Of a stretch of DNA of 64,000 bases, positions 1 through 11,193 are shown in pieces. Below the pieces are notes generated by a model. The model did no database searches. It saw only the letters and a list, made by a program, of their open reading frames with translations, and had not been told where the DNA came from. The DNA lies in the NCBI RefSeq assembly GCF_026183735.1, contig NZ_JAPFRE010000006.1, forward strand, positions 44,734 through 108,733, read 5' to 3'. The position numbers and the translations under genes are program-made. Numbering within the stretch: position 1 is the stretch's first letter; each line of letters starts with the position of its first letter. Source of the DNA: Alteromonas sp. ASW11-130 (GTDB taxonomy: Bacteria; Pseudomonadota; Gammaproteobacteria; Enterobacterales; Alteromonadaceae).

Positions 1-152
1 AAAAGGCCATTATGACAATCCCAGGCGGACAATCTGGGCATCCCCTTTCACCTTTTTACAAAACAGGATTTGATGACTATGCAAACCAACGCTCTACGCC
101 ATTATTACCCGGCCCGGTCGAACATACCCTTACCTTAAAACCAGCAGGCTAA
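1..152 (+). CDS. Penicillin acylase family protein, 3' end only
   Basis: Only the last 49 codons lie in the window, read in the frame starting at base 3 and ending with TAA at 150-152. The tail contains GGQSGHPLSPFY followed by a short strand ending in LTLKPAG. This matches the C-terminus of the penicillin acylase (Ntn-hydrolase) family, where the GGQSG-type segment lies near the end of the beta chain. These are exported amidases that self-process. Substrate cannot be judged from this fragment, and the catalytic serine lies outside the window. The next gene is convergent. Confidence 0.7.
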   Translation, partial: KAIMTIPGGQSGHPLSPFYKTGFDDYANQRSTPLLPGPVEHTLTLKPAG

Positions 153-192
153 GGCCTTAGGGTGGCTATTACCAATAAGTAAAAGGTTACGT

Positions 193-765
193 TTATTGCG
201 TTAAATTTTCATTATTTTCACTTTGGGTTTGCTGTTTATAGCGCTCTACCCACATAGCCTTGGCTTTTTTAATCTCAGCTGCCCCTGGCTCTGCGCCATC
301 TGAAAGAGTCGAGGCTATATTCATAACGATTTGATCCCGTTTAGCCAAAAGGCGTTCAACGCTAGGAAATAAATCTTTTGCTTCCGGATATTTTTTCTTC
401 AACGACTCGATATCTTGCAAAGAATAAAAACGCTGCTCGAATTCGTCATTAAACAAGGTTCGCTTTGCATTAAAGATTACGTATTCTTTAGCCTGTCTTG
501 ATTCCAGATAGTTTATGTCCGATTGGGGTAATCTGGCCTCTTCTGCTACTTCTTGCGCTTTTTCCAACCACTGTTCAACTTTATCAACATCGTGCTTTAA
601 TACCGCTTGTTTGATGCCTTCCTGAAGATCGGTAGCGTGTAAGATGTCCATGACAGTTATCACAGGCACAACTTCATCTGTAGCCGAATCTTTTGATAAC
701 CACCCAAACCACGCCACAACAGTAATCGCTAAAACCAACATTCCTACTAAAGCGATGCGCTTCAT
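193..765 (-). CDS. Hypothetical membrane-anchored protein, 190 aa
   Basis: I do not recognise the family. The reading frame is open from 816, but the ATG at 765 has a good ribosome binding site (GGAGAAGG, 5 bases away) and begins a typical N-terminal anchor: MKR followed by a hydrophobic run to about residue 22. So 765 is chosen over the upstream ATG. The rest is charged and apparently helical, rich in Lys, Glu and Gln, suggesting a periplasmic domain held to the inner membrane by one segment. It ends in a Gln/Asn-rich tail. It is convergent with the penicillin acylase gene and has no evident operon partner. Confidence 0.6.
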   Translation of the reverse strand: MKRIALVGMLVLAITVVAWFGWLSKDSATDEVVPVITVMDILHATDLQEGIKQAVLKHDVDKVEQWLEKAQEVAEEARLPQSDINYLESRQAKEYVIFNAKRTLFNDEFEQRFYSLQDIESLKKKYPEAKDLFPSVERLLAKRDQIVMNIASTLSDGAEPGAAEIKKAKAMWVERYKQQTQSENNENLTQ

Positions 766-1219
766 ACCTTCTCCACATTTCAAATTCACCTTGCGTAATT
801 TAGCATAATTGCCCAATAAAATTGCACAGCTGCGGTGAATTAACTCACCCGATTTTACCCATAGTGATTTATGAAAGATATTTGGCAGGAGTTAACTTTA
901 CGTTAAGTCCGGCCAATAATCACACTTGAGCTCGTCTGTTAAGAAAAATAATGCTTATACATTTTCGAGACGATATGCGCCTATCATCTATGGCGCTTTT
1001 TGATATTACATCAGCCGATTAGGGAAATTCAGTGAGGCTAAGCGAGGAAGAAATAAGCAATTCAGCAGTCGGAGTAACCGCGTTTAAAGGAAGGTACAGC
1101 TCCATTGGCTTGGGAATAAGATAGATTCCGTTTTCTCAGCGCTAATCATCCATTATTGCTGCTTGATATTTGCTAAAAGAGAAGCGACATAAATTACGTT
1201 TAAACCGAGATCAATCGCC
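766..1219. other. Intergenic stretch, no convincing gene
   Basis: No supported gene is seen. A weak terminator-like hairpin on the plus strand sits at 977-1001 (GCGCC, ten-base loop, GGCGC, TTTTT), and upstream of it CTCGTCT (931-937) is partly complementary to CGAGACGA (966-973). A short independent transcript ending near 1001 is possible but unproven. A 20-base motif at 1139-1158 recurs at 6687-6706 with two mismatches. Confidence 0.4.
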
Positions 1220-1257
1220 AAATAAAAAAGCAGTCGAACATGAAGTCGACTGCTTTT
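1220..1257 (-). terminator. Rho-independent terminator of the pheST-ihfA operon
   Basis: A perfect 12-bp inverted repeat (AAAAGCAGTCGA at 1226-1237, complement at 1246-1257) with an eight-base loop. On the minus strand it is followed by a T-rich run. It lies 28 bases after the ihfA stop codon. Confidence 0.85.
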
Positions 1258-1285
1258 AACAACATCATCCAAAGCATTCTATAAG

Positions 1286-1582
1286 TTATTCACTCGGCTT
1301 TGAATTTTCAACTCGGCTTTTTAGCTTTTGCCCTGGCCTAAACGTCACAACCCTTCTGGCCTTAATGGGGATATCTTCACCTGTTTTCGGGTTACGTCCT
1401 GGACGTTCGTTTTTATCCCTCAGGTCAAAATTACCAAAACCTGATAGTTTCACTTGTTCACCAGATTCCAGTGCGGCTTTAATCTCTTCAAAAAAAGCTT
1501 CTACCAGATCTTTTGCATCACGTTTGTTTATGCCTAACTTTTCGAATAAGTGTTCAGCCATCTCGGCTTTGGTCAATGCCAT
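1286..1582 (-). CDS. ihfA: Integration host factor subunit alpha
   Basis: A 98-residue member of the HU/IHF family, of the usual IHF-alpha length. IHF-alpha pairs with IHF-beta to bend DNA sharply at specific sites, acting in replication initiation, recombination and transcription. The DNA-inserting arm RNPKTG is at 63-68, with the conserved intercalating proline at 65; the N-terminal [17 protein letters not shown] is characteristic of the alpha subunit. It follows pheT after three bases, as in enterobacteria, and is probably cotranscribed with pheST. A strong terminator follows. Confidence 0.97.
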   Translation of the reverse strand: MALTKAEMAEHLFEKLGINKRDAKDLVEAFFEEIKAALESGEQVKLSGFGNFDLRDKNERPGRNPKTGEDIPIKARRVVTFRPGQKLKSRVENSKPSE

Positions 1583-1585
1583 AGT

Positions 1586-3973
1586 TTACTCTCTTAACGC
1601 TGCCTCAAACTCTGACTCTAGCCCTGAAACAACCGTATTTACGGCTTGCTGTATTTCAGATTCTTCCAGAGTTTTGTCTGTATCCTGCAAAATTAGTGTT
1701 ATTGCCAGGCTCTTATAGCCGGGTTCAATACCACTCCCTTTATATACGTCGAACAAGTTTAGGCCAACTAGTTGATTTACGCCAATTTTTTCTACAAATT
1801 TTAGTATATCTCCTACCGCAATGTCATCTTTCACCGTAATGGCGATATCGCGACGGTTTGCGGGATAACGAGAAATGGGTTTTGCTTGGGGCAAATTACG
1901 CGTATTAATCGCGCTAAGATCAAGTTCAAACACAAAAACCCGACCATTTAATCCTAGCAACTTCATGAATTGCGGATGGATTGCGCCAATCACACCAATT
2001 TTTTTACCCTGAAATTCTATGTCAGCAGCCATCCCCGGATGTAATGCAGAATGATTAGATGCTACAAACGAAAATTCAGAAACGTTACCCGTTAACGTTA
2101 ATAGCGCTTCAACATCACCTTTGAGGTCGTAGAAATCAAAGGCCTCGTCACCTAAATCCCAATGTTCCTCATTTCGTTTTCCGACTATTAAACCGCCAAT
2201 TACCGGAACTTGTAACACGCCATTTGGCGCTGAATCATCTGCTATAAACTTAAGGCCTGTTTCGAAAAATCGAATTCGAGCTTGCTGGCGCTTTTGATTA
2301 TACGCTGCGGCCCCCAGTAAACCCGGCATAAGACTCACCCGCATTACTGACATATCAGAAGAAATAGGGTGAGGTAATGTTAAAGATTTAGTCCCCGGAA
2401 AGAGCGCTTGCTGAATTTTAGGATCAACAAACGAATAAGTGATCGCTTCTTGATAACCGCGTTGCAACAAGACTGATTTTAGTTGAGCGTCGGATAAATA
2501 CGCCTCTTGTGCGGGCAACATATTCAAATGCGCAGTAGGGGCAACGTCTGGAATATTGTTATATCCGTAAATACGAGCAACTTCTTCGATTAAATCTTCT
2601 TCTATGGCTATGTCAAAACGATAACTAGGAACAATATTGTACCAGACGCCTTCAGAGAAAGTAGTAGCAAGACCTAACCGAGAAAGAAGCTGAGTAACTT
2701 TATCCGTGGATATTTCAATTCCTAACACCCGATTGAGTCTTTCTTGCCGTAATGTCACCTCGGTAACTGACGGTAAGGAATGCTCATCTGCAGCTTCCGC
2801 TATAGGTCCTGCTTCGCCACCACAAATCTCCAGAATAAGCGCAGTTGCACGTTCCATAGCTCTGTGCTGAAGTTGAGGGTCTACACCTCTTTCATAGCGA
2901 TGTGAAGCATCGGTATGCAAGCCATATTGTCGTGCTCGCCCCATAATCACATCACGACTGAAAAAAGCGCTTTCTAACAAAATGTCCTTCGTCTTAGCGG
3001 AAACGCCAGAGTGCAAACCGCCGAAAACCCCAGCCATTGCTAGCGCTTTCTTATCATCCGCTATCACTAAGGTATTGTCAGACAGTTCAACCGTATTTTC
3101 GTCTAATAGCGTTAGTTGCTCACCAGAAGTTGCCATTCTTACTTGAATACCACCTTCGATTTTATCCAAATCGAAAGCGTGCATAGGTTGGCCAAGTTCC
3201 AGTAATACAAAATTAGTGACATCGACGATAGGATCGATGCTACGTATTCCACACCGCCTTAGCTTTTCAGTTAACCAAAGGGGGGACGATGCGTTCACAT
3301 TGACGTTTTTAACCACGCGACCGAGATAACGGGGGCAACCCTGGGGCGCATTTAGTTTTACAGTTAATTTCGTATCACAGGTTGGCTTTACCGATTCTAC
3401 GTCAGGCTCAATCAAATCAAGATCGTTGAGTACCGCAACTTCCCGGGCAATGCCTCGCACACCAAGACAATCTGCGCGATTTGGGGTCAGGTCAACTTCA
3501 ATAGTAGAATCATTGAGATTTAAATATTCGCGGATATCCTGACCAATAGGTGCATCGGCTGGCAATTCAATGATGCCGGAATGATCTTCGCCCATGCCTA
3601 ATTCAGAAAAACTACAAAGCATGCCCATAGAAGGTTCACCACGTAGTTTTGCTTTCTTTATTTTAAATTCACCTGGAAGTACTGCACCGACAACGGCTAC
3701 AGCAACCATAATTCCTTGGCGGCAATTCGGTGCGCCGCACACAATATCGAGCAGCGTGTCTGCGCCTACGTCCACTTTTGTTACGCGAAGTTTATCTGCA
3801 TTCGGATGCTGGCCACACTCTATGACCTTGCCTACTTTTACGCCGGTAAACTCCCCTGCCACGGGCTCAACTCCGTCAACTTCAAGGCCTGCCATACTAA
3901 GTTGCTCAGACAACGCTGCAGTTGTCACTGCTGGGTTAACCCATTCTCTTAACCAATTTTCACTGAACTTCAT
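1586..3973 (-). CDS. pheT: Phenylalanyl-tRNA synthetase beta subunit
   Basis: A 795-residue protein of full family length, forming the alpha2-beta2 enzyme with PheS that charges tRNA-Phe. It starts with the typical [12 protein letters not shown]. Domains inferred from family architecture: an EMAPII-like tRNA-binding domain (about 39-150), the B3/B4 editing region that hydrolyses Tyr-tRNA-Phe (about 200-400), the B5 domain (about 400-475), a pseudo-catalytic core, and a C-terminal ferredoxin-like anticodon-binding domain (about 700-795). It follows pheS by 13 bases and precedes ihfA by 3, so the three form one operon. Confidence 0.97.
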   Translation of the reverse strand: MKFSENWLREWVNPAVTTAALSEQLSMAGLEVDGVEPVAGEFTGVKVGKVIECGQHPNADKLRVTKVDVGADTLLDIVCGAPNCRQGIMVAVAVVGAVLPGEFKIKKAKLRGEPSMGMLCSFSELGMGEDHSGIIELPADAPIGQDIREYLNLNDSTIEVDLTPNRADCLGVRGIAREVAVLNDLDLIEPDVESVKPTCDTKLTVKLNAPQGCPRYLGRVVKNVNVNASSPLWLTEKLRRCGIRSIDPIVDVTNFVLLELGQPMHAFDLDKIEGGIQVRMATSGEQLTLLDENTVELSDNTLVIADDKKALAMAGVFGGLHSGVSAKTKDILLESAFFSRDVIMGRARQYGLHTDASHRYERGVDPQLQHRAMERATALILEICGGEAGPIAEAADEHSLPSVTEVTLRQERLNRVLGIEISTDKVTQLLSRLGLATTFSEGVWYNIVPSYRFDIAIEEDLIEEVARIYGYNNIPDVAPTAHLNMLPAQEAYLSDAQLKSVLLQRGYQEAITYSFVDPKIQQALFPGTKSLTLPHPISSDMSVMRVSLMPGLLGAAAYNQKRQQARIRFFETGLKFIADDSAPNGVLQVPVIGGLIVGKRNEEHWDLGDEAFDFYDLKGDVEALLTLTGNVSEFSFVASNHSALHPGMAADIEFQGKKIGVIGAIHPQFMKLLGLNGRVFVFELDLSAINTRNLPQAKPISRYPANRRDIAITVKDDIAVGDILKFVEKIGVNQLVGLNLFDVYKGSGIEPGYKSLAITLILQDTDKTLEESEIQQAVNTVVSGLESEFEAALRE

Positions 3974-3986
3974 TAGTTACTTGCCT

Positions 3987-5042
<1,056 letters not shown>

Positions 5043-5078
5043 TTACACGAGAGCTAACTCAATTCGCTACCTAATCAA

Positions 5079-5148
5079 GCTGATTTATTAAATTTACAGT
5101 GTATAATCGCCGTCTACTTTATTACTAATCATGTAGAATCGATATAAT
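5079..5148 (+). promoter_or_regulatory. Probable promoter region of the PhyH-like gene
   Basis: Two perfect TATAAT -10 hexamers lie at 5102-5107 and 5143-5148. The matching -35 positions are poor (GCTGAT at 5079-5084; TTATTA or TATTAC near 5120), so one or both may need an activator. Either would transcribe the gene starting at 5187. Confidence 0.4.
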
Positions 5149-5186
5149 CGTATTAAGTAGCGTCGTAAACTATTAAAAGGAACTTC

Positions 5187-6110
5187 ATGCCACACTTAGC
5201 TCAACTTCCATTATTTCACGCTCTCAACGAAAAAGAGATACGTTCCCAATTTCAGGATGACCAAGCCATGAAAGTGGCTTTGGATCTGAAGAATACTGGA
5301 TTTAGTATCTTAGAGAATTTTGTATCTGAAGAGCGCGCCAATAAAATTGTGGAAGAGTGCAAAGCGCATTTTGAAAAAGAAAAAGGAAAAACGACCGGTA
5401 GATTAAGATGGCAAGATGGCTGGAAACAATCTCAGGTGATAAAAGAGCTTGCTATTGATAAGCGGATTATAAAACTTTTATCCGACGTATATGGAAAACA
5501 AACATTTGCCTTCCAGTCACTGAATTTTGATCAAGGTACGCAACAAAAACTGCATGCTGACACCGTCCATTTCAATAGTTATCCAAACCACTTCATGGCT
5601 GGAGTATGGGTCGCTTTGGAAGATATTTCGGAAGAAAACGGGGCAATAAAATATGTGGAAAATAGTCACACTTTACCAAATATCGATTTGTTCTCATTAA
5701 ACCTCCAGCATGGCACACCTGGACAGGGAAACTCTCACATCAGCTACCCTGAATATGAGAAGTATATTGAACAACTCGTTGTGAAGTTTGACATGAAAGT
5801 CAAACTAGCAAAAATGAAAAAAGGTGATGCGCTTGTTTGGGCTAGCGGGTTACTACATGGCGGCTCCAAAGTTAATAATCCAAAAAGCTCACGTTATAGT
5901 CAAGTAACCCATTATTTTTTCAAGGACTGTCTCTACTACACCCCATTATCAAGCGATATGTTTTCGGGGAAACTTCAATTAAGAACCCCTTTCGATATCG
6001 CTTCTGGTAAAAAACCTAAGCTATCTTCTCTGTTAAAAACGGCTAAATCGCTGAACATCCCTCGTTCACAAGTTCTTAGAAGTTGGCTGTGGACACACTA
6101 TGGCAAGTAA
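5187..6110 (+). CDS. Phytanoyl-CoA dioxygenase (PhyH) family protein
   Basis: A 307-residue Fe(II)/2-oxoglutarate-dependent oxygenase of the PhyH superfamily. The metal-binding facial triad is visible as H123-x-D125 (LHADTVHF) and H224 (GLLHGGSKVN), with R236 (KSSRYSQVTHYF) placed to bind 2-oxoglutarate. Such enzymes hydroxylate small molecules; the substrate here is unknown. ATG follows AAAAGGAAC at good spacing. It is read against all its neighbours, separates pheS from rplT, and looks richer in A+T than they do, which fits insertion into a conserved operon. It has no partner gene. Confidence 0.8.
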   Translation: MPHLAQLPLFHALNEKEIRSQFQDDQAMKVALDLKNTGFSILENFVSEERANKIVEECKAHFEKEKGKTTGRLRWQDGWKQSQVIKELAIDKRIIKLLSDVYGKQTFAFQSLNFDQGTQQKLHADTVHFNSYPNHFMAGVWVALEDISEENGAIKYVENSHTLPNIDLFSLNLQHGTPGQGNSHISYPEYEKYIEQLVVKFDMKVKLAKMKKGDALVWASGLLHGGSKVNNPKSSRYSQVTHYFFKDCLYYTPLSSDMFSGKLQLRTPFDIASGKKPKLSSLLKTAKSLNIPRSQVLRSWLWTHYGK

Positions 6111-6730
6111 CTATTTACTATTTGACTCTGCGTTCCACGTGCACGGTAATTAGCCAAAAGCATCACTGTTTTATATTGGGCTTTTTAATTAAAGAAGTTG
6201 TTGGTTACCGTTTGGATTCCTGACGCCACCCTGTTGTCTCATCCTGTTGAAACTGATTGATTGGTGCGTTAACTTACGTCAAACAAAATGATTATGCGTG
6301 GCAGATCGTCATGATGGTTTGTTAGAGGTTTATTAGATATTTTTAGTAAATCGCCCGTGTGCAGCTAGCCCCCAGTTTGCCTCACCTTTTGCTCCACACA
6401 ACCCCGCGCCATATGTAGCCTTGTCTTTGGCATTGGCATTGGCATTGGCATTAGAGCCATCTTATACTCAACAGGAATATGGATGCGCACTAAGTACGAA
6501 CGCGTTTCAACTTTTGACAAACCCACGTCTGGAAACGGTAGGAGAGTGAAGCTTAAGTTTGCAAGAGTTGCGATAGTCTTACTTGAAACATGAAACGGGT
6601 ATGTATCCGCGCTGTGTTCTCACGACTTGAAGAGTCATAGCATTCTTTAATCAATACGTGAGACATACATATATCCCACATTCATCGCGCTAATCACCTA
6701 TTATTGGGAATTAGAATGCGCTTCACAACG
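6111..6730. other. Intergenic stretch between the PhyH-like gene and rplT
   Basis: About 620 bases with no supported gene on either strand. It holds a fourfold tandem repeat of GGCATT (6429-6452) and, near the rplT terminator, a 20-base motif (6687-6706) shared with 1139-1158. It may be decayed material that arrived with the PhyH-like gene. Confidence 0.5.
6429..6452 (+). repeat. Tandem GGCATT hexamer, four copies
   Basis: Four exact head-to-tail copies of the hexamer GGCATT in non-coding DNA. Such short arrays can change copy number by slippage. Nothing nearby suggests that it controls a gene. Confidence 0.9.
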
Positions 6731-6762
6731 AAAAACGGCGAACCATCCTGGTTCGCCGTTTT
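6731..6762 (-). terminator. Rho-independent terminator after rplT
   Basis: A 14-bp perfect stem, AAAACGGCGAACCA at 6732-6745 and its complement at 6749-6762, with a three-base loop. The T-run on the minus strand is formed by the outer A/T pairs and flanking bases. It lies about 40 bases after the rplT stop and closes the infC-rpmI-rplT transcript before the inserted gene. Confidence 0.85.
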
Positions 6763-6800
6763 CCGAAAGAACTTAAACTTAATTAGTTAATAATTAATAA

Positions 6801-7157
6801 TTAAGCTAATGCACCTTTAGCCGCTTCGACTAATGCGCTGAATGCTGCTTTGTCATGTACTGCGATGTCGGCAAGGATCTTACGATCAATTTCAACAGAC
6901 GCTTTTTTCAAACCGTTAATGAAACGGCTATATGACATACCATTGTGACGGGCTGCCGCGTTAATACGAGCAATCCACAATTGGCGGAATTGACGTTTAC
7001 GCTGACGACGGTCACGGTAAGCATACTGACCAGCTTTAGTTACAGCCTGTACCGCTACGCGATATACGCGACTACGAGCACCGTAGTAACCTTTAGCTTG
7101 TTTTAAAACTTTTTTATGACGGGCACGTGCAATGGTACCGCGTTTTACTCTAGCCAT
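6801..7157 (-). CDS. rplT: 50S ribosomal protein L20 (bL20)
   Basis: A 118-residue, highly basic protein starting [16 protein letters not shown], of standard L20 length. L20 binds 23S rRNA early in large-subunit assembly and, in enterobacteria, represses translation of the rpmI-rplT messenger. It follows rpmI by 17 bases and is the last gene before a strong terminator. Confidence 0.98.
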   Translation of the reverse strand: MARVKRGTIARARHKKVLKQAKGYYGARSRVYRVAVQAVTKAGQYAYRDRRQRKRQFRQLWIARINAAARHNGMSYSRFINGLKKASVEIDRKILADIAVHDKAAFSALVEAAKGALA

Positions 7158-7174
7158 TATTCAGTCTCCTCGTC

Positions 7175-7372
7175 TTAAACGTATGGCAACATACGCTGTA
7201 CCAATTTGGTATCAGCATCATGAACCAGTTTTTTGCCACGTAAATGGCGTTTACGCTTAGTACTCTTCTTAGTCAAGATATGACGTAAGTGAGACTGCTT
7301 GCTTTTAAAGCGACCCGAGCCAGTCTTTTTAAAGCGCTTGGCTGCTCCGCTGTTAGATTTCATTTTAGGCAT
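7175..7372 (-). CDS. rpmI: 50S ribosomal protein L35 (bL35)
   Basis: A 65-residue, Lys/Arg-rich protein starting [18 protein letters not shown], the L35 signature. It is a small structural protein of the large subunit. The 116-base infC-rpmI gap may hold the L20-responsive control region known from Escherichia coli, but I could not verify a pseudoknot by eye. Confidence 0.98.
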   Translation of the reverse strand: MPKMKSNSGAAKRFKKTGSGRFKSKQSHLRHILTKKSTKRKRHLRGKKLVHDADTKLVQRMLPYV

Positions 7373-7488
7373 TGCTAAAACTCCGCATTGTTAATATTGG
7401 CTAATGAGATGTGCAGTCATCATTTCACCAGTTACATTTGCAGCAGGGTGTTTCGGGAGTGCAGAATCCTGAAAACTTTAGACCACTA

Positions 7489-8028
7489 CTACTTCTTAAG
7501 TGGGGCGAGCACCATGATCATCTGTCTGCCTTCTACCCTTCTAGGGAAAGACTCACAGTTGGCAATGTCTTCTAACTCGGTTTTAACCCGGTTAAGTAAG
7601 TCAATACCAATATCCTGGTGCGCCATTTCACGTCCGCGAAAACGGATTGTGACTTTGGCTTTGTCACCGCCTTCCAGAAAGCGACGCAGGTTGCGCAGTT
7701 TTACCTGGTAATCGCCTTCATCAGTGCCAGGGCGAAATTTAATCTCCTTGACCTGAATTTGCTTTTGCTTTTTCTTTTGCTCTTTCTGAGCCTTGCTTTT
7801 TTCAAAGAGGAACTTGCCATAGTCCATAACTTTACAGACTGGCGGCTCAGCATTCGGACTAATTTCGACCAGATCGAGATTTACCTCTTCTGCTTTTTTC
7901 AAAGCGTCTGTAATGGGTACTACACCTATCTGTTCACCTTCAACACCAATGAGTCGAACTTCATTGACTTTGATTTCATCGTTAATGCGGGCTTTATCGC
8001 CCTGAGCCTTATTATTAGCGCCTTTAAT
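7489..8028 (-). CDS. infC: Translation initiation factor IF-3, AUU start
   Basis: IF-3 binds the 30S subunit, prevents premature joining of 50S and checks start-codon pairing. The frame continues upstream of the first in-frame ATG (7902) to an ATT at 8026-8028, preceded by a strong GGAGG eight bases away. Starting there gives 179 residues, against about 180 in Escherichia coli, and restores the family N-terminus ([20 protein letters not shown]). Rare AUU initiation is the known basis of IF-3 autoregulation. The C-terminal domain has [13 protein letters not shown]. The gene sits between thrS and rpmI, as expected. Confidence 0.95.
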   Translation of the reverse strand: MKGANNKAQGDKARINDEIKVNEVRLIGVEGEQIGVVPITDALKKAEEVNLDLVEISPNAEPPVCKVMDYGKFLFEKSKAQKEQKKKQKQIQVKEIKFRPGTDEGDYQVKLRNLRRFLEGGDKAKVTIRFRGREMAHQDIGIDLLNRVKTELEDIANCESFPRRVEGRQMIMVLAPLKK

Positions 8029-8143
8029 GTGCTATTCCTCCAAAAATTATCATCGTACACCCTGAATCAATCCGTTTTGATTGAGGGCACCGTTGTGGTA
8101 AGCAAGTATACCACTGAATCTCATCTGATATCAGATTAAGATT

Positions 8144-10057
8144 CTAAATCAATTTGTCAGCAATTTCCTGCTGCATTCTGTTCATAAATGCGTCGAGGGA
8201 CATTTTACCCAAGTCATCACCTTTGCGTGTTCGCACGGCAACTTCTCCAGCTTCCACTTCTTTGTCACCAATGACAAGCATATATGGTACTCTTTTAAGA
8301 GTGTGCTCGCGAATTTTAAAGCCTATTTTCTCATTTCTCAAGTCAGACTTTGCTCTAAAGCCAAAATCTTGCAGTTTTTGTACGCATTCGTTGACAAAAC
8401 CCGCTTGTTTATCAGTAATATTCATTACGGTAACTTGCTGTGGAGACAACCAAAGTGGAAACCATCCCGCATATTCTTCCGTTAAAATACCAATAAAACG
8501 CTCAAGTGACCCCAGTATCGCTCTGTGGATCATAACAGGAACTTTACGTTCACCATCTTCTGCTACGTAGGTAGAGCCTAAACGGTTCGGCATAGAAAAG
8601 TCTAATTGAACTGTTCCACATTGCCATGCCCGATCTAGGCAATCATACAACGTAAATTCAATTTTCGGCCCATAGAATGCACCTTCACCCGGCAAATAGG
8701 CAAACTCAATGTTTTTGTCATTTAACACGTCTGCCAATGCCTTTTCTGACTTATCCCAGATTTCGTCACTTCCGACACGTTTTTCGGGTCGAGTCGAAAG
8801 TTTCACGGCAATTTTATTAAATCCAAACGTTTCGTAAGCTTCGTAAACCATATCAATACAGCTACCCACTTCCGCTTGAATCTGCTCTTCAGTACAGAAA
8901 ACGTGTGCATCATCTTGGGTGAAACCCCGCACTCGCATAAGTCCGTGTAGCGCTCCAGATGGTTCGTTGCGATGGCAACAACCGAACTCAGCCATTCTTA
9001 TCGGCAAATCGCGATAAGATTTCAGCCCTTGATTGAAAATTTGTACGTGACCCGGACAATTCATTGGTTTAATAGCATATTCACGCTTTTCGGACTCGGT
9101 CGTGAACATGTTTTCTGCGTATTTATCCCAATGACCAGACTTTTCCCACAACGAACGGTCCATCATTAATGGCCCCTTAACTTCATCGTAGTGGTATTTA
9201 CGTAACAATCCGCGAACAAATCTTTCCAGTTCGGTATATATACTCCAGCCATCGTTGTGCCAAAATACCATGCCTGGTGCTTCTTCTTGCCAGTGAAATA
9301 AATCTAGCGACTTTCCGATCTTACGATGATCTCGTTTTTCTGCTTCTTCAAGGCGATTAAGATAGGCTTTCAATTGTTTTTTATCAGCCCAAGCCGTACC
9401 GTAAATGCGTTGTAGCATTTTATTTTCGCTATCGCCTCGCCAGTAAGCTCCCGCCACTTTCATTAATTTAAAGTGGTGGCAAAAGCGCATGTTCGGAACA
9501 TGCGGTCCACGGCACATATCCACATATTCTTCGTGGTGATACAACCCTGGTCTATCCTCCTGGCTGATGTTCTCATCCAGAATTTCAATTTTGTACGTTT
9601 CACCGCGCTGTGCGAATGCTTCTCGTGCTTCTGCCCAACTGACCTTTTTCTTTATTACATCATAATTGGTTTTAGCTAACTCAAGCATGCGCTTCTCTAA
9701 CTTTTGTAAGTCTTCTTGAGTTAAGCTATGCGGCATGTCTACATCGTAATAAAAGCCGTTATCGATAGTCGGACCAATTGCCATTTTTGCATCAGGCCAT
9801 AACTGCTTAATTGCGTGTCCAATAAGGTGGGCGCAACTGTGGCGAATAATTTCTAGACCATCTTCATCTTTCGCGGTAATTATTTGTAAATTGGCGTCTT
9901 GTTCTATCAGGTCGACGGCATCGACCCGCTCACCATTAACCTTACCTGCAATGGTGGCTTTAGCCAAACCCGGACCGATATCTTGGGCTACATCTAAAAC
10001 TGAAACTGCATGGTCGAAGACGCGTTGACTTCCATCAGGGAGAGTTATTACAGGCAT
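8144..10057 (-). CDS. thrS: Threonyl-tRNA synthetase
   Basis: A 637-residue class II synthetase that charges tRNA-Thr. Order of domains: TGS (residues 1-60), the N2 editing domain with [14 protein letters not shown] near 75, the zinc-containing catalytic core ([11 protein letters not shown], and motif 2 with [20 protein letters not shown]), and a C-terminal anticodon-binding domain from about 535. Length matches the family (642 in Escherichia coli). It begins the thrS-infC-rpmI-rplT series, with a 115-base gap to infC. A hairpin directly upstream may serve in autoregulation. Confidence 0.98.
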   Translation of the reverse strand: MPVITLPDGSQRVFDHAVSVLDVAQDIGPGLAKATIAGKVNGERVDAVDLIEQDANLQIITAKDEDGLEIIRHSCAHLIGHAIKQLWPDAKMAIGPTIDNGFYYDVDMPHSLTQEDLQKLEKRMLELAKTNYDVIKKKVSWAEAREAFAQRGETYKIEILDENISQEDRPGLYHHEEYVDMCRGPHVPNMRFCHHFKLMKVAGAYWRGDSENKMLQRIYGTAWADKKQLKAYLNRLEEAEKRDHRKIGKSLDLFHWQEEAPGMVFWHNDGWSIYTELERFVRGLLRKYHYDEVKGPLMMDRSLWEKSGHWDKYAENMFTTESEKREYAIKPMNCPGHVQIFNQGLKSYRDLPIRMAEFGCCHRNEPSGALHGLMRVRGFTQDDAHVFCTEEQIQAEVGSCIDMVYEAYETFGFNKIAVKLSTRPEKRVGSDEIWDKSEKALADVLNDKNIEFAYLPGEGAFYGPKIEFTLYDCLDRAWQCGTVQLDFSMPNRLGSTYVAEDGERKVPVMIHRAILGSLERFIGILTEEYAGWFPLWLSPQQVTVMNITDKQAGFVNECVQKLQDFGFRAKSDLRNEKIGFKIREHTLKRVPYMLVIGDKEVEAGEVAVRTRKGDDLGKMSLDAFMNRMQQEIADKLI

Positions 10058-10071
10058 GAAAATTCCTTAAC

Positions 10072-10097
10072 AGTGGTGACACCTACTCTGTGCCACT
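10072..10097 (-). promoter_or_regulatory. Hairpin in the thrS leader, possible operator
   Basis: On the minus strand AGTGG (10093-10097) pairs with CCACT (10072-10076), with a further AC/GT pairing inside an imperfect stem. The hairpin ends just before the AAGGA ribosome binding site of thrS. Escherichia coli ThrS represses its own messenger by binding tRNA-like hairpins in this position. The loop does not show an obvious threonine anticodon, so the role is inference. Confidence 0.3.
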
Positions 10098-10303
10098 TGT
10101 ATCTTATGTAGTTAATTTACCGCTTACTGCGAATCGTACGGGCAATGTTGCCCAAGGACATCGGATTATAACGGTAAGCATTAGTTATGCAACGGTATTT
10201 AAAAAAAGCGTTAAATTAATCAAAAACACCCCCCCTGCTTTGTGGAAATGCCCTCAATCTTTGTCATACTTTTGTATTATCTTTCTCATTACAAAAGCAA
10301 TAT

Positions 10304-11185
10304 ATGTGGCATTTTATTAGCGAACATATCAGTGAACAGACGCAGAATGATTTTGTGGTGCAAAGCTTCCATCGCGTAGCCGGTGGAGACACTCATGACT
10401 GCTATATTGTTAAAGATGATACCCACCGATATTTTGTTAAAACATCTACAGCCCTGACTATTGATGCATTCTCTCGAGAAGCTGAAGGGCTATCGGCAAT
10501 TCGTGGTACAAATACCCTCGCCTGCCCACGGGTTATTTGCACCGGTGAAGTCACTACCAATGAAGTGCCTGTGGCGTACTTGGTACTTCAACATATTAAG
10601 TTCCAATCGGGTTCATTCGACCAATGGTCAACGTTGGGGGAACAACTCGCGACAATGCATCAGTCTACTACTGCAATAGAACAATTCGGCTGGCCTCACC
10701 CGAATTATCTTGGCGCGACCCTTCAACAAAATACGCAAACTGAAAGCTGGGCTCACTTTTTTGCCGAACACCGAATCGGAGCGATGCTCGAAAAGCTTGC
10801 CCGAAAAGATGTACGCATTATTAATCCGGATCATTTTGTCGAACGAGTGCTCATTTTTCTTTCGGATCATAAACCAACGCCCTCACTAGTACACGGAGAT
10901 TTATGGTCGGGGAACGTAGGTTTTTGCAAACATGGCCCCGTGGTTTTCGATCCTGCCGTCTACGTGGGTGACGCTGAAACTGATATCGCCATGACTGAGT
11001 TATTTGGAAGGTTCAAGATAAACTTTTACAATGCCTATTACCAAAGGCTACCAACGCAGCCAGGCTACGAAGCTCGAAAACAGATTTATCAACTATATCA
11101 TTTGCTTAATCACGCCCTTTTATTTGGTGGTGATTATGTGTCATCCTCTCAATCCATTATTCAGCAATTTCTTCATCAGTATTAG
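10304..11185 (+). CDS. Fructosamine kinase family protein
   Basis: A 293-residue protein with the fructosamine/ketosamine-3-kinase fold, related to Escherichia coli YniA. These cytosolic kinases phosphorylate ketosamines on glycated proteins or small molecules so that the sugar is released. Visible residues: likely ATP-binding lysine K46 (RYFVKT), E59, the catalytic loop HGDLWSGN with D199, and a metal-binding FDP with D216. It is followed eight bases later by the SDR gene and is the likely first gene of a three-gene operon. No strong ribosome binding site precedes its ATG. Confidence 0.9.
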   Translation: MWHFISEHISEQTQNDFVVQSFHRVAGGDTHDCYIVKDDTHRYFVKTSTALTIDAFSREAEGLSAIRGTNTLACPRVICTGEVTTNEVPVAYLVLQHIKFQSGSFDQWSTLGEQLATMHQSTTAIEQFGWPHPNYLGATLQQNTQTESWAHFFAEHRIGAMLEKLARKDVRIINPDHFVERVLIFLSDHKPTPSLVHGDLWSGNVGFCKHGPVVFDPAVYVGDAETDIAMTELFGRFKINFYNAYYQRLPTQPGYEARKQIYQLYHLLNHALLFGGDYVSSSQSIIQQFLHQY

Positions 11186-11193
11186 GAAAACAA

